Assembly: GCF_001428385.1 (NCBI RefSeq) | Contig: NZ_LMSK01000001.1 | Coordinates: 373,355-437,354 of the forward strand | DNA: 64,000 bases | Origin: Rhodanobacter sp. Soil772 | GTDB lineage: Bacteria > Pseudomonadota > Gammaproteobacteria > Xanthomonadales > Rhodanobacteraceae | Direction of reading: 5' to 3' | Part shown: positions 54,795 to 62,155 of the stretch, piece by piece | How positions within the stretch are numbered: position 1 is the first letter of the stretch | Layout of the letters: every line of letters begins with the position of its first letter | The notes under the pieces: generated by a model | What the model saw: the letters and a program-made list of their open reading frames with translations, nothing else | The model's database searches: none | What the model was told of the DNA's origin: nothing | Position numbers and translations under genes: made by a program

Positions 54795-56321
54795 ATGAAC
54801 AGGACGATCACGATTGCTGTGGCGTTGGGGTTGCTGCTGGGTGCTGGAATGGCGGGCGCGTCGATCGCGCCGGCCGGGGTGGGGCGCGCGCAACCGTCCG
54901 CCGAGGTCAGCGAGGCGACGCTTCAACTCAAGCAGGCCTTCTCCGATGTGGGCAACGGCGACAACAAAAAGGCCGCGCCCGAGCTGGATAAGGTCATCGC
55001 CGCCCCGAGCTTCGACCAGTTGCCGGCCGAGCTGCGCTTTCAGACGTTGTACGTGGCGGCTGTCATCGCGCTCCAGGACAAGCAGTACGCCAAGGCGCAT
55101 CGGCTTGCGATCAGGGCCACCGGCTTCGACCAGGCCACCGGCGCCGCATGGACGGTCCGGCTGTTCGCCGCGTTGTATACCAGCGACAACCCTGATGCCG
55201 GGCGTTGCGTGGAGGCCATCGCAAAGCAATGGCCGGACCAGCTGGATAACGTGCGCCCGCAGGGCATAGCACAGATCCACTTTGCGCTGCGCGTCGCGCA
55301 TGAAGACGATGTCGACCGCGCCATGCTCAAAGCACTGTTCGATGCGAACTGGCAGGCCGGATACAGCGACTACGATATCCTTTGGCGCGACTTGGCACTG
55401 CTGCAGATCGAGCACAACGAAGGCAAGCACGCCGCCACGGTCGCCCAGCGCATCCGCAACGCCCACGTGGCCTTGAGCATGCGCATCGACAAGCGCTTCG
55501 ACCCGATTACCCGTGGCCAGCCGCAGGCTTTTGATGTTGACCACCTGCTCGAAGCGCAGATCCAGACGGCGCGGGCGCAGGTCAAGGCTCATCCCGACCA
55601 GCTCAGGTCCGTGCAGCGTCTGCAGGATCTGCTGATCGAGAAGGGACGGAATGCCGAGGTCCTTTCGATCAGTGACGCAGCCGTGGCACATGCCGAACGC
55701 GGCGACGGCGAAAAGACCTATACCGACTTCAGCGAAGCCTACAACTGGGTATTGAACCAGCGTTCGCTCGCGCTCGCGCACGAGGGCCGCTGGGACGATG
55801 CCGTGCGGGAAATGACGCGTGCCGCGAGACGTCCCGAGAATGGCGGTTTGAACGTCAGCCAGTCGATCAACCTCGCAGGCTTGTTTACCGATCTGGACCA
55901 GCCCGACAAGGCTGCTGCCGCCATCGTCGAGCCGGGGGAGATGTCGCCGAACGGCCACATGCAGCTGGAATACGTCAGGTTGCAGATCGCCATCGAGAAG
56001 AACGACGCCGGCTCCATTGCCAGGCACATGGCTTATCTGCAGGAACACCGTACCGATGACATCGCCACATGGCAGCGCGCCCTGCTGAAGCACGGCGATC
56101 TCGATGCAGCTGCAGCGCTACTGATCCAGCGCTTGCAGGCCCCAGACTGGCGTAGCGGTGCATTGGTCGAGATGCAGCACTATGCCCACAGCGAACAGAC
56201 ACCGACCATGAAGACGATGGACCAGCGCTGGAACGCCGTGACCTCACGTCCCGACGTCCAGGCCACTCTGGCGAAGGTCGGTCGGGTCGAGCGTTTCGAC
56301 ATCATCGCGCCGGCCTATTGA
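54795..56321 (+). CDS. Exported tetratricopeptide-type repeat protein
   Basis: 508 aa. A signal peptide (TITIAVALGLLLGAGMAGASIAPA) is followed by helical repeats of TPR character (ATLQLKQAFSDVGNGDNKKAAPELDKVIA; RFQTLYVAAVIALQDKQYAKAHRLAIRAT; WVLNQRSLALAHEGRWDDAVREMTRAAR; NLAGLFTDLDQPDKAAAAIV). It probably acts as a periplasmic scaffold; no enzyme motif is seen. GGGGAGACAAA precedes the ATG at 54795. It lies between repeat elements with no operon partner. Confidence 0.8.
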   Translation: MNRTITIAVALGLLLGAGMAGASIAPAGVGRAQPSAEVSEATLQLKQAFSDVGNGDNKKAAPELDKVIAAPSFDQLPAELRFQTLYVAAVIALQDKQYAKAHRLAIRATGFDQATGAAWTVRLFAALYTSDNPDAGRCVEAIAKQWPDQLDNVRPQGIAQIHFALRVAHEDDVDRAMLKALFDANWQAGYSDYDILWRDLALLQIEHNEGKHAATVAQRIRNAHVALSMRIDKRFDPITRGQPQAFDVDHLLEAQIQTARAQVKAHPDQLRSVQRLQDLLIEKGRNAEVLSISDAAVAHAERGDGEKTYTDFSEAYNWVLNQRSLALAHEGRWDDAVREMTRAARRPENGGLNVSQSINLAGLFTDLDQPDKAAAAIVEPGEMSPNGHMQLEYVRLQIAIEKNDAGSIARHMAYLQEHRTDDIATWQRALLKHGDLDAAAALLIQRLQAPDWRSGALVEMQHYAHSEQTPTMKTMDQRWNAVTSRPDVQATLAKVGRVERFDIIAPAY

Positions 56322-56398
56322 GCGCCTGACAAAAAACAGGCGGCGGAGACACTTTTTTGTCCTTGAGGAGTCGACTCTGCTCCCAGCCTCCGTGAAAA

Positions 56399-56524
56399 GG
56401 TGTCAGGGACAATTCCATAACGTGCTAGGGATTGCCGAAATAAAGGGGGCGCGGCCAATTAAAGTCGGGCGACTTGACCGAGCCGGCAGGTGACTGACGA
56501 AATTTAATTTGCCACGCCCCCTTT
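56399..56524. repeat. Repeat-rich spacer: GTGTCAGGGACAATT half-site plus a separate inverted repeat
   Basis: GGTGTCAGGGACAATTCC (56399-56416) is one arm of the same dispersed family as at 54584, without its partner. Next, AAAGGGGGCGCGGCCAATTA (56442-56461) and an imperfect complement TAATTTGCCACGCCCCCTTT (about 56505-56524) form a second inverted repeat. The spacer seems built from two disrupted elements. Confidence 0.6.
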
Positions 56525-56567
56525 GCTCGCGAACACGGATCACGACGACCGGTGCTACCGTTCCGCC

Positions 56568-57119
56568 ATGGCCAAACCCATCGCGGTGATCAAGTTCAAG
56601 GCGAAGCTGTCGCGCCCCGCGACGCCCAAGGGCGCGGCGTGGACCTTCGTAGTGCTGCCCGTGGTCGCGAGCGCGAAGCTGCCGACGCGGAGCATGGTCA
56701 CCGTCGAGGGCAGCTTTGAAGACCAGCCTTTCCAGGCCACGCTGGAGCCGGACGGCCAGGGCAGTCACTGGCTCAAGATCGACAAGGCCTTGCGCGAGGC
56801 CGCCGGCGTCGCCGTGGGCGATAGCGTCGCGCTGGAGATCGCGCCGGTGGGAAAGGAGCCCGAACCCAAGGTGCCCGCCGATCTGCGCAAGGCACTGGCG
56901 TCCAACGCGGACGCCAAGGCGACATGGGCCGACATCACGCCGTTGGCGCGACGCGACTGGATTCACTGGATCACCTCCGGCAAGAAGGCCGAGACGCGCG
57001 GCAAGCGCATCGCCACTGCTTGCGACAAGCTCGCGTGCGGCAAGCGCAATGCCTGCTGTTTCGATCGCTCCGGGATGTACAGCAAGGGCAGCATGGGCGC
57101 GCCCGAAGCGGCGGAGTAG
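56568..57119 (+). CDS. DUF1905 and YdeI-type (OmpD-associated) domain protein
   Basis: 183 aa. The N-terminal DUF1905 beta-barrel domain reads IKFKAKLSRPATPKGAAWTFVVLPVVASAKLPTRSMVTVEGSFEDQPFQATLEPDGQGSHWLKIDKALREAAGVAVGD. The C-terminal PF13376 segment reads VPADLRKALASNADAKATWADITPLARRDWIHWITSGKKAETRGKRIATACDKLACGKR. Function unknown; some relatives affect antimicrobial-peptide or stress tolerance. The ATG at 56568 is the only start fitting the domain. It is cytoplasmic and stands alone between repeats. Confidence 0.85.
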   Translation: MAKPIAVIKFKAKLSRPATPKGAAWTFVVLPVVASAKLPTRSMVTVEGSFEDQPFQATLEPDGQGSHWLKIDKALREAAGVAVGDSVALEIAPVGKEPEPKVPADLRKALASNADAKATWADITPLARRDWIHWITSGKKAETRGKRIATACDKLACGKRNACCFDRSGMYSKGSMGAPEAAE

Positions 57120-57182
57120 GGCAAACAGGGGCAAGTTCACCTGGCAGCCGCCGCGAATTTTTGGACGGCCAAAAATAAAAAA

Positions 57183-57201
57183 GGAAGCGCCTTGCGCTTC
57201 C
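57183..57201 (-). terminator. Minus-strand rho-independent terminator without an obvious gene
   Basis: GGAAGCGC-CTT-GCGCTTCC forms an 8-bp stem. On the minus strand it is followed by TTTTTTATTTTT. On the plus strand the A-run precedes it, so it would stop only minus-strand transcription. No minus-strand gene is seen between here and the GST gene at 58544, so it may be a relic of an older arrangement or end an unannotated RNA. Confidence 0.6.
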
Positions 57202-57300
57202 CACCATCAATTTATAAAGCACAGGGGGGCTTGCGGCAAGGCCCGGTGCGGGATGCAGCATCGCCGGCCTGCCGCCATGGCAGGACACCGGAATGACGCA

Positions 57301-57702
57301 ATGACGGATACGCAGACGTACTACCACGGCACCAAGGCCGACCTGAAAGTGGGTGACCTGATCGTGCCTGGTCATGCCTCCAACTTCGGCAAGCGCAAGC
57401 AGGCGTTGTTCGTTTACCTGACCGCGACACTGGACGCCGCCACCTGGGGCGCCGAGCTGGCCGTGGCGGCAGGGCGAGGGCGGATCTACATCGTGGAGCC
57501 CACCGGGCCCATCGAAGACGACCCCAACCTGACGGACAAGAAATTCCCCGGCAACATCACCCGGTCCTATCGCTCCAGGCATCCCTTCCGCGTCGTCGGC
57601 GAGGTGACGCACTGGCAGGGGCATTCGCCCGAGCGGCTCAAGCAGATGCGCGATCGCATCGAAGAGCTCAGGCGGCAAGGCGTCGAGGCCATCGAGGACT
57701 GA
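57301..57702 (+). CDS. arr: NAD(+)-rifampin ADP-ribosyltransferase Arr
   Basis: 133 aa. Arr inactivates rifamycins by ADP-ribosylation. The family sequence is clear: YYHGTKADLKVGDLIVPG, YLTATLDAATWGAELA, GRGRIYIVEPTGPIEDDPNLTDKKFPGN, SYRSRHPFRVVGEVTHWQGHSPERLK. H and D of the active core (YYHGT; PIEDDP) are kept. It is a chromosomal-type Arr and is slightly shorter than integron Arr-2/Arr-3. It stands alone in a repeat-rich region with a weak ribosome site, so expression is uncertain. The natural role of such genes outside clinical bacteria is unclear. Confidence 0.92.
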   Translation: MTDTQTYYHGTKADLKVGDLIVPGHASNFGKRKQALFVYLTATLDAATWGAELAVAAGRGRIYIVEPTGPIEDDPNLTDKKFPGNITRSYRSRHPFRVVGEVTHWQGHSPERLKQMRDRIEELRRQGVEAIED

Positions 57703-57715
57703 GCGAAAAGGTTCA

Positions 57716-57912
57716 TGTCAGGGACAATTTTTGGGCGGCAGCTGGAGTCGTCAAATTGTCCCTGACACGAATGGCACTTACTTAAGCGCAAAGCTCCGGT
57801 TTCCGTCATTCCCGCGAAAGCGGGAATCCAGTGACTTCAGACTGCCAGAGGCGCTGGATCCCCGCTTTCGCTGGGATGACGAGCTTAAGTAAGTGCCATT
57901 CGTCCCTGACAC
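57716..57912. repeat. GTGTCAGGGACAATTT inverted repeat, copy 2, split by a MITE
   Basis: TGTCAGGGACAATTT (57716-57730) and AAATTGTCCCTGACA (57753-57767) form the same inverted repeat as at 54584, again around GGAGTCGTC. Downstream sequence CCATTCTT that follows the copy at 54584 is found here only after 57912. The 133-bp element and one copy of the 11-bp duplication lie between, which shows that the repeat was there first. Confidence 0.8.
57769..57901. mobile_element. 133-bp MITE with 18-bp terminal inverted repeats and 11-bp target duplication
   Basis: GAATGGCACTTACTTAAG (57769-57786) and CTTAAGTAAGTGCCATTC (57884-57901) are perfect inverted termini. The direct repeat GTCCCTGACAC flanks both sides (57758-57768 and 57902-57912) as a target duplication. 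Inside lies a GTCATTCCCGCGAAAGCGGG palindrome and a partner CCCCGCTTTCGCTGGGATGAC, so the whole can fold into one long hairpin. An 11-bp duplication suggests IS4-like transposase activity in trans, which is an inference. Confidence 0.85.
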
Positions 57913-57996
57913 CATTCTTTTCCCATTCCTGGAATTGTCGATTTCCGGCCCGGCCGCTCGTCGCATGAGCACCAACCCCCGAAAAGGATAGCCGCC

Positions 57997-58404
57997 ATGC
58001 CCCGCATGATTTTCGTCAACCTGCCCGTCGCCAACCTTCCGGCGTCAGTGGCTTTCTACCAGGCCCTGGGTTTCCAGAAGAACCCGCAGTTCAGCGACGA
58101 CACCGCCGCCTGCATGGTGTGGAGCGAGGCGATCTATGTGATGTTGCTTACGCACGACAAGTGGCGCACGTTCACCGACCGCCCCATTCCGCCGCCGACC
58201 TCAAGCGAGGTCTCGCTCGCGCTCGCGCTGGACAGCCGTGAGGCCGTCGATGCCATGATCGAGGCGGCTGCGGCCAACGGCGGCACCGCGGACGTCAATC
58301 CCGTGCAGGAACTGGACTTCATGTATGCCCGCGACCTTACCGATCCGGATGGACACATCTGGGGGCCGCTGTGGATGGACATGGCCGCCATGCCCGCCGG
58401 TTAG
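57997..58404 (+). CDS. VOC-family (glyoxalase/bleomycin resistance-like) protein
   Basis: 135 aa. The start MPRMIFVNLPVANLPASVAFYQALGFQKNPQFSDDTAACMVWSEAIYVMLLTHDKW and the end MYARDLTDPDGHIWGPLWMD are typical of a lactoylglutathione-lyase-like VOC subfamily. The family includes metal-dependent lyases, dioxygenases and resistance binders; substrate unknown. GAAAAGGA precedes the ATG. It stands at the end of the repeat cluster; a gene remnant follows. Confidence 0.88.
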   Translation: MPRMIFVNLPVANLPASVAFYQALGFQKNPQFSDDTAACMVWSEAIYVMLLTHDKWRTFTDRPIPPPTSSEVSLALALDSREAVDAMIEAAAANGGTADVNPVQELDFMYARDLTDPDGHIWGPLWMDMAAMPAG

Positions 58405-58427
58405 CTGCTCGTCGCACGACGTCGCGG

Positions 58428-58520
58428 CGGGTCGGCACGCCGATCGAGCTCGACCTGAGCACGCTCGATCCGCCGGGCCACAACCAGGGCGTCGTGCGTT
58501 TCGCCAAGTCGGATTTCTGA
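58428..58520 (+). pseudogene. Possible 3' remnant of a lost gene
   Basis: The frame ending with TGA at 58520 reads VGTPIELDLSTLDPPGHNQGVVRFAKSDF, which looks like a natural protein C-terminus in genome-like codons. There is no start or upstream part; the VOC gene stop lies 24 bp before. This suggests a deletion fused the region. The parent gene cannot be named. Confidence 0.35.
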
Positions 58521-58543
58521 TCGGGGCGAATTGGCGTGGGGTT

Positions 58544-59200
58544 TCAGCCCGCAGTTGGCACCTTGCCGGTGAACACCGCCAATTGAGCGGCGAAGGCGCG
58601 CTTGAACGCAGGTCGCGCTTCGCCGCGGGCGACATAGGCGGCGAGGCTCGGGTATTCGTCCAGCAGGCCCGATGGCTTCAGCCGGAGCAGCGCGTGCACC
58701 ATCATGAGGTCGCCCGCGCTGAATGCGCCATCGAGCCAGTCGGCATCGCCGAGGCGGTGGGAAAGTTCGCCCAGCCGCTTGCGGATGCGATCCTTCACGA
58801 GCGGCAGGCGCTCCCCGGACCAGGGCTTGTCGCCCTCCAGGAACTTGGCGGTCTGGAGATCGAGGATCGGCGCCTCCACCGTGTTGAGCGCGGCAAACAT
58901 CCATGTGATCGCGCGCGCCCGGGCATTGGTATCTTTCGGCAGCAGGCCTGCATGGCGCTCCGCGATGTGGAACACGATGGCGCCCGACTCGAACAGGGCG
59001 AGGTCGCCTTCCTCATAGGTAGGGATCTGCCCGAAGGGATGCAGCGCCCGATGCGCGGGTTCCTTCATCGCGCTGAACGACACCAGGCGAACCTCGTAAG
59101 GCTGGCCTACTTCTTCGAGCGCCCAGCGAACGCGCATGTCGCGCGCGAGTCCCTGGCCGCGATCGGGCGAATTTTCAAAGGCGGTGATGGTGGGGATCAT
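58544..59200 (-). CDS. Glutathione S-transferase family protein
   Basis: 218 aa. The N-terminal thioredoxin-like domain reads MIPTITAFENSPDRGQGLARDMRVRWALEEVGQPYEVRLVSFSAMKEPAHRALHPFGQIPTYEEGDLALFESGAIVFHIAER, with the cis-Pro (QIPTYEE) and the ESGAI glutathione motif. The helical C-terminal domain holds LSHRLGDADWLDGAFSAGDLMMVHALLRL. It probably conjugates or reduces electrophiles; substrate unknown. A VOC gene with the same orientation lies 183 bp upstream. Confidence 0.9.
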   Translation of the reverse strand: MIPTITAFENSPDRGQGLARDMRVRWALEEVGQPYEVRLVSFSAMKEPAHRALHPFGQIPTYEEGDLALFESGAIVFHIAERHAGLLPKDTNARARAITWMFAALNTVEAPILDLQTAKFLEGDKPWSGERLPLVKDRIRKRLGELSHRLGDADWLDGAFSAGDLMMVHALLRLKPSGLLDEYPSLAAYVARGEARPAFKRAFAAQLAVFTGKVPTAG

Positions 59201-59307
59201 GGGAAGGCTCCAGGAAAAAATTGGGGGCTGCAGGACTCAGGGTCCAATTTCGAGTAAGCGACTCTGGCCCTTGCTTGGCTACGAGACCTCGAATTCCGTT
59301 CTTTGCT

Positions 59308-59335
59308 CGTCATTCCCGCGAAGGCGGGAATGACG
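59308..59335. repeat. CGTCATTCCCGC palindromic repeat
   Basis: CGTCATTCCCGC (59308-59319) and GCGGGAATGACG (59324-59335) form a perfect 12-bp stem with loop GAAG between the VOC and GST genes. It is the same dispersed motif as inside the 133-bp MITE (57813-57837). It could end the VOC transcript. Confidence 0.75.
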
Positions 59336-59383
59336 GCTGCTGGAGTTTTTCGAGTGCCCCACAGTGGCTGGCAGTCGCAAACG

Positions 59384-59863
59384 TCAACCACGCCGGGCGG
59401 CCTCGATCGCGGCGATGTCGATCTTCGTCATCGTCATCATCGCTTCGAACGCGCGCTTGGCGACGGCGGGATCCGGGTCGGTGACCGCGGCCATCAGGGC
59501 GCGCGGGGTGATCTGCCACGACAGGCCCCACTTGTCCTTGCACCAGCCGCACTCGCTGGCCTGGCCGCCGTGGCCGATGATCGCGTTCCACAGGCGGTCG
59601 GTTTCGGCCTGGTCGTCGGTGGCCACCTGGAACGAGAACGCATGGGTGTGCGGGGTCCCGGGGCCGCCATTCATGCCTACGCAGGGGATGCCCATGACCG
59701 TGAACTCCACCATCAGCACGTCGCCCTGCTTGCCGGCGGGGTAGTCGCCCGGTGCACGATGGACGGCGCCCACGGCGCTATCCGGGAACGTCTTGGCGTA
59801 GAACGTCGCGGCATCCAGCGCGGTGCCGTCATACCAAAGGCAAATCGTGTTCTTGCTGACCAT
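59384..59863 (-). CDS. VOC-family PhnB/3-demethylubiquinone-methyltransferase-like protein (PF06983)
   Basis: 159 aa. The family sequence is NTICLWYDGTALDAATFYAKTFPDSAVGAVHRAPGDYPAGKQGDVLMVEFTVMGIPCVGMNGGP ... AFSFQVATDDQAETDRLWNAI...GWCKDKWGLSWQITPRAL. GWCKDKWGLSWQI is the family hallmark. It is not a methyltransferase despite the family name; function unknown. GGAGAACTCCC precedes the ATG at 59863. It lies 183 bp upstream of the GST gene on the same strand. Confidence 0.9.
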   Translation of the reverse strand: MVSKNTICLWYDGTALDAATFYAKTFPDSAVGAVHRAPGDYPAGKQGDVLMVEFTVMGIPCVGMNGGPGTPHTHAFSFQVATDDQAETDRLWNAIIGHGGQASECGWCKDKWGLSWQITPRALMAAVTDPDPAVAKRAFEAMMTMTKIDIAAIEAARRG

Positions 59864-60077
59864 GGGAGTTCTCCTGATTCAGGGCGGCGAGGATGCCCTT
59901 CATTCTCTGCGACGAACGGCGGGCGCGCAGATCGACACGGGGAAAGCTGCCCGTCAAACCTTGGCCATCTCACTCTGGCCCCTTTGTTCACCGCCGTGAA
60001 TTCCGGTTGCCTGTACGATTGCGCATGTATTGCAAAAGGTGTCGGGTGCGGCAGCTTGCATGGTGTGAAACGGGAGC

Positions 60078-61397
60078 ATGGCGGCTGTGATGGGGAAAAA
60101 ACCTGAAGCGCTGTTGCGCAGACTTTCGGTGCGGCAGCGGATGACGGCGATCATCGCGCTGCTTCTGCTGCCGCTTGCCGTGCTCAGTGCAGTGAGCATG
60201 GTGGTCCTGAACGAACAGGAGATGGCCTTTCGCGATTCCGTCGAGGAGTCGGTGCACGGGCTGCTCCCGCTGGGCACGCTGGAGTACTACCTTCAGCAGG
60301 CGCTGGTGGATGAGCTGCTGGCCGAGTCGAACGACGCGGTACCGGATTTTGCCGCGCTGACCCAGAATATCGACAACAGCTTTTCCAGCATCCAGCTCGG
60401 CATGGACAGCAAGGACGTGCCGGAGGATGTCCTGCACGATGCGCAAAATGCCTGGGTGCAGGCGCGTCCCTCGGTTCGTCGCCTGGTCGAGCAGGTGCAT
60501 GCCCAGCATATGAGCGGGGCAGTGGCCAGCTTGAATACGCGCGCGGAGCTGGAGCGTGCCATCCGGGATATTTCAAGTGCGCGCGCGAGTCTGTCCGGCG
60601 TGCTCAAGGCGCGTTATGAGAACGCTGCCGCCCAGCGCAAGAGCCAGTTGCACTGGCTGATGTGGAGCTGGCTGATCACCCTGACCGCGGCCGGATTGCT
60701 GGTGGTGATCTTCCTGCGCTCCCTGCTTCGGCCGTTGCAGGCGTTGACGCATGCCGCCCGAGGCATCGAGGAAGGCCAGGCAAGTGTGCGCGTGAACGTC
60801 GAGGGGCGGGACGAGCTGGCGGTGCTGGCCGAGTGCTTCAACCGAATGGCTGCCAACTGGGAGGCCACGCAGACCCACCTGCAGGCTGAAGCGATCAAGG
60901 ACCCGCTCACCGGCGTGCTCAACCGTCGAGGCATCCTGTCCCGCCTGGACGCCGAACTGGATCTCCACCGGCTTCGGCAGCAACCCCTGAGCGTGCTGGC
61001 GATGGATCTGGATCGCTTCAAGTTCATCAACGACCACTACGGACACAGCATGGGCGATCGCGCCCTGACCTGGGTCGCCGGCATCATGCGTGGCGTGTTG
61101 CGTGAAAACGATCACCTGGGACGGCACGGTGGCGATGAATTCATTGCCGTGCTGCCGAACACGAGCCATGCCAGTGCGCTGGACATCGCGGGTCGCATCA
61201 GCGAGGTCGTGCGCGAAGGCGCTGCCCGCGAAGCGGCGTACCCCGAGATAACCATCGGCGTCGCCACCGCGCCGGCGGATGGTGGCCAGGCCGCGTCATT
61301 GCTGGAGGCGGCCGATGCCAGGCTCTACGCGCAGAAGAAGCATCGCCGCACGACGGACGCTGCGGAGAGCGCGGGCGGGCGCGACGGAGGCCGCTGA
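60078..61397 (+). CDS. Membrane diguanylate cyclase with HAMP and GGDEF domains
   Basis: 439 aa. Helix 1 (MTAIIALLLLPLAVLSAVSMVVL, about 22-44) and helix 2 (WLITLTAAGLLVVIFLRSLL, about 198-217) bracket a periplasmic sensor domain (45-195). HAMP spans about 214-270. The GGDEF domain shows KDPLTGVLNRRG, DLDRFKFINDHYGH and GGDEF at 351-355. An inhibitory I-site REND at 342-345 is exactly five residues before GGDEF, so product inhibition is likely. The protein makes cyclic di-GMP from GTP. The ATG at 60078 follows GGGAGC. Confidence 0.93.
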   Translation: MAAVMGKKPEALLRRLSVRQRMTAIIALLLLPLAVLSAVSMVVLNEQEMAFRDSVEESVHGLLPLGTLEYYLQQALVDELLAESNDAVPDFAALTQNIDNSFSSIQLGMDSKDVPEDVLHDAQNAWVQARPSVRRLVEQVHAQHMSGAVASLNTRAELERAIRDISSARASLSGVLKARYENAAAQRKSQLHWLMWSWLITLTAAGLLVVIFLRSLLRPLQALTHAARGIEEGQASVRVNVEGRDELAVLAECFNRMAANWEATQTHLQAEAIKDPLTGVLNRRGILSRLDAELDLHRLRQQPLSVLAMDLDRFKFINDHYGHSMGDRALTWVAGIMRGVLRENDHLGRHGGDEFIAVLPNTSHASALDIAGRISEVVREGAAREAAYPEITIGVATAPADGGQAASLLEAADARLYAQKKHRRTTDAAESAGGRDGGR

Positions 61398-61486
61398 AAA
61401 CCCGCTGTGTCTCAAGCCAGACGGGAAACCCCGCGCTGCCTGATCCGCAGAAACCGGGGTTCGGCCGACCTCCGTTCGCTTCCTGG

Positions 61487-61843
61487 TTACGCCGGCAGGC
61501 TGACCACCGGCGCGAAGCCGCCGAAGATCATGCGCTTGCCGTCGAACGGCATGTCGCTGGCGGCCGCCATGCGGGGATCCTTCATGAATTTCTCCATGCC
61601 GGCATCGCGGGTGGCCTTGTCGGGCCATTCGATCCACGAGAACACCACGGACTCCCCATCCTTGGCCTGCACGGCGCGGCGGAAGTCGGTGAGCTTGCCG
61701 TCGGGCACGTCGTCGCCCCAGCACTCCACCACGCGGGTGGCGCCGAGCTCCATGAAAATGGCGTCGAAGGTGTTGGCGTGCGCAATGAATTGCTTGCGCT
61801 TGGCGTTGGGCACGGCGATCACGAAACCATCGATGTAGGACAT
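61487..61843 (-). CDS. DUF1428 domain-containing protein
   Basis: 118 aa. It reads MSYIDGFVIAVPNAKRKQFIAHANTFDAIFMELGATRVVECWGDDVPDGKLTDFRRAVQAKDGESVVFSWIEWPDKATRDAGMEKFMKDPRM..., the DUF1428 (YbaA) family with a dimeric alpha/beta-barrel-like ferredoxin fold. Function unknown. The start at 61843 is fixed by the family N-terminus and GGAGACAGCC before it. It stands alone, convergent with the diguanylate cyclase. Confidence 0.9.
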   Translation of the reverse strand: MSYIDGFVIAVPNAKRKQFIAHANTFDAIFMELGATRVVECWGDDVPDGKLTDFRRAVQAKDGESVVFSWIEWPDKATRDAGMEKFMKDPRMAAASDMPFDGKRMIFGGFAPVVSLPA

Positions 61844-62155
61844 GGCTGTCTCCTGGGTGGCCGGGGAGGCCGGTACGGCGCCCCTCACCTAGGCGACGAA
61901 CGAGAACGGACGTGATCGACATGGGCCGGGCGAATCCACTGGGTCGAGCCCCCGTTGCATCCGTCTGATTTGATGAACCGACCCTGCAGGCTTTCATGGC
62001 CTGGTTCCACGGCGCGCGGATGGGGCGGAATCCCGCCGGTTTCACCGGGATATGCGATAGTTTGCGCATCGGTCTTCCGGGCCGACAGCTGGGGCATGGT
62101 GCCGGATGACACCGTGCCGGAGAGCCGGGTCGCAGGGGGAGCGGTTGGATTGCGC
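61844..62155. other. 312-bp spacer between divergent genes
   Basis: This spacer separates the DUF1428 gene (minus) from the propeller sensor gene (plus). No gene-like frame with a family match was seen. GGTTTCACCGGGATATGCGA near 62038-62057, before GATAGTTT, could hold promoter elements for the sensor gene but matches consensus only weakly. Confidence 0.4.
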
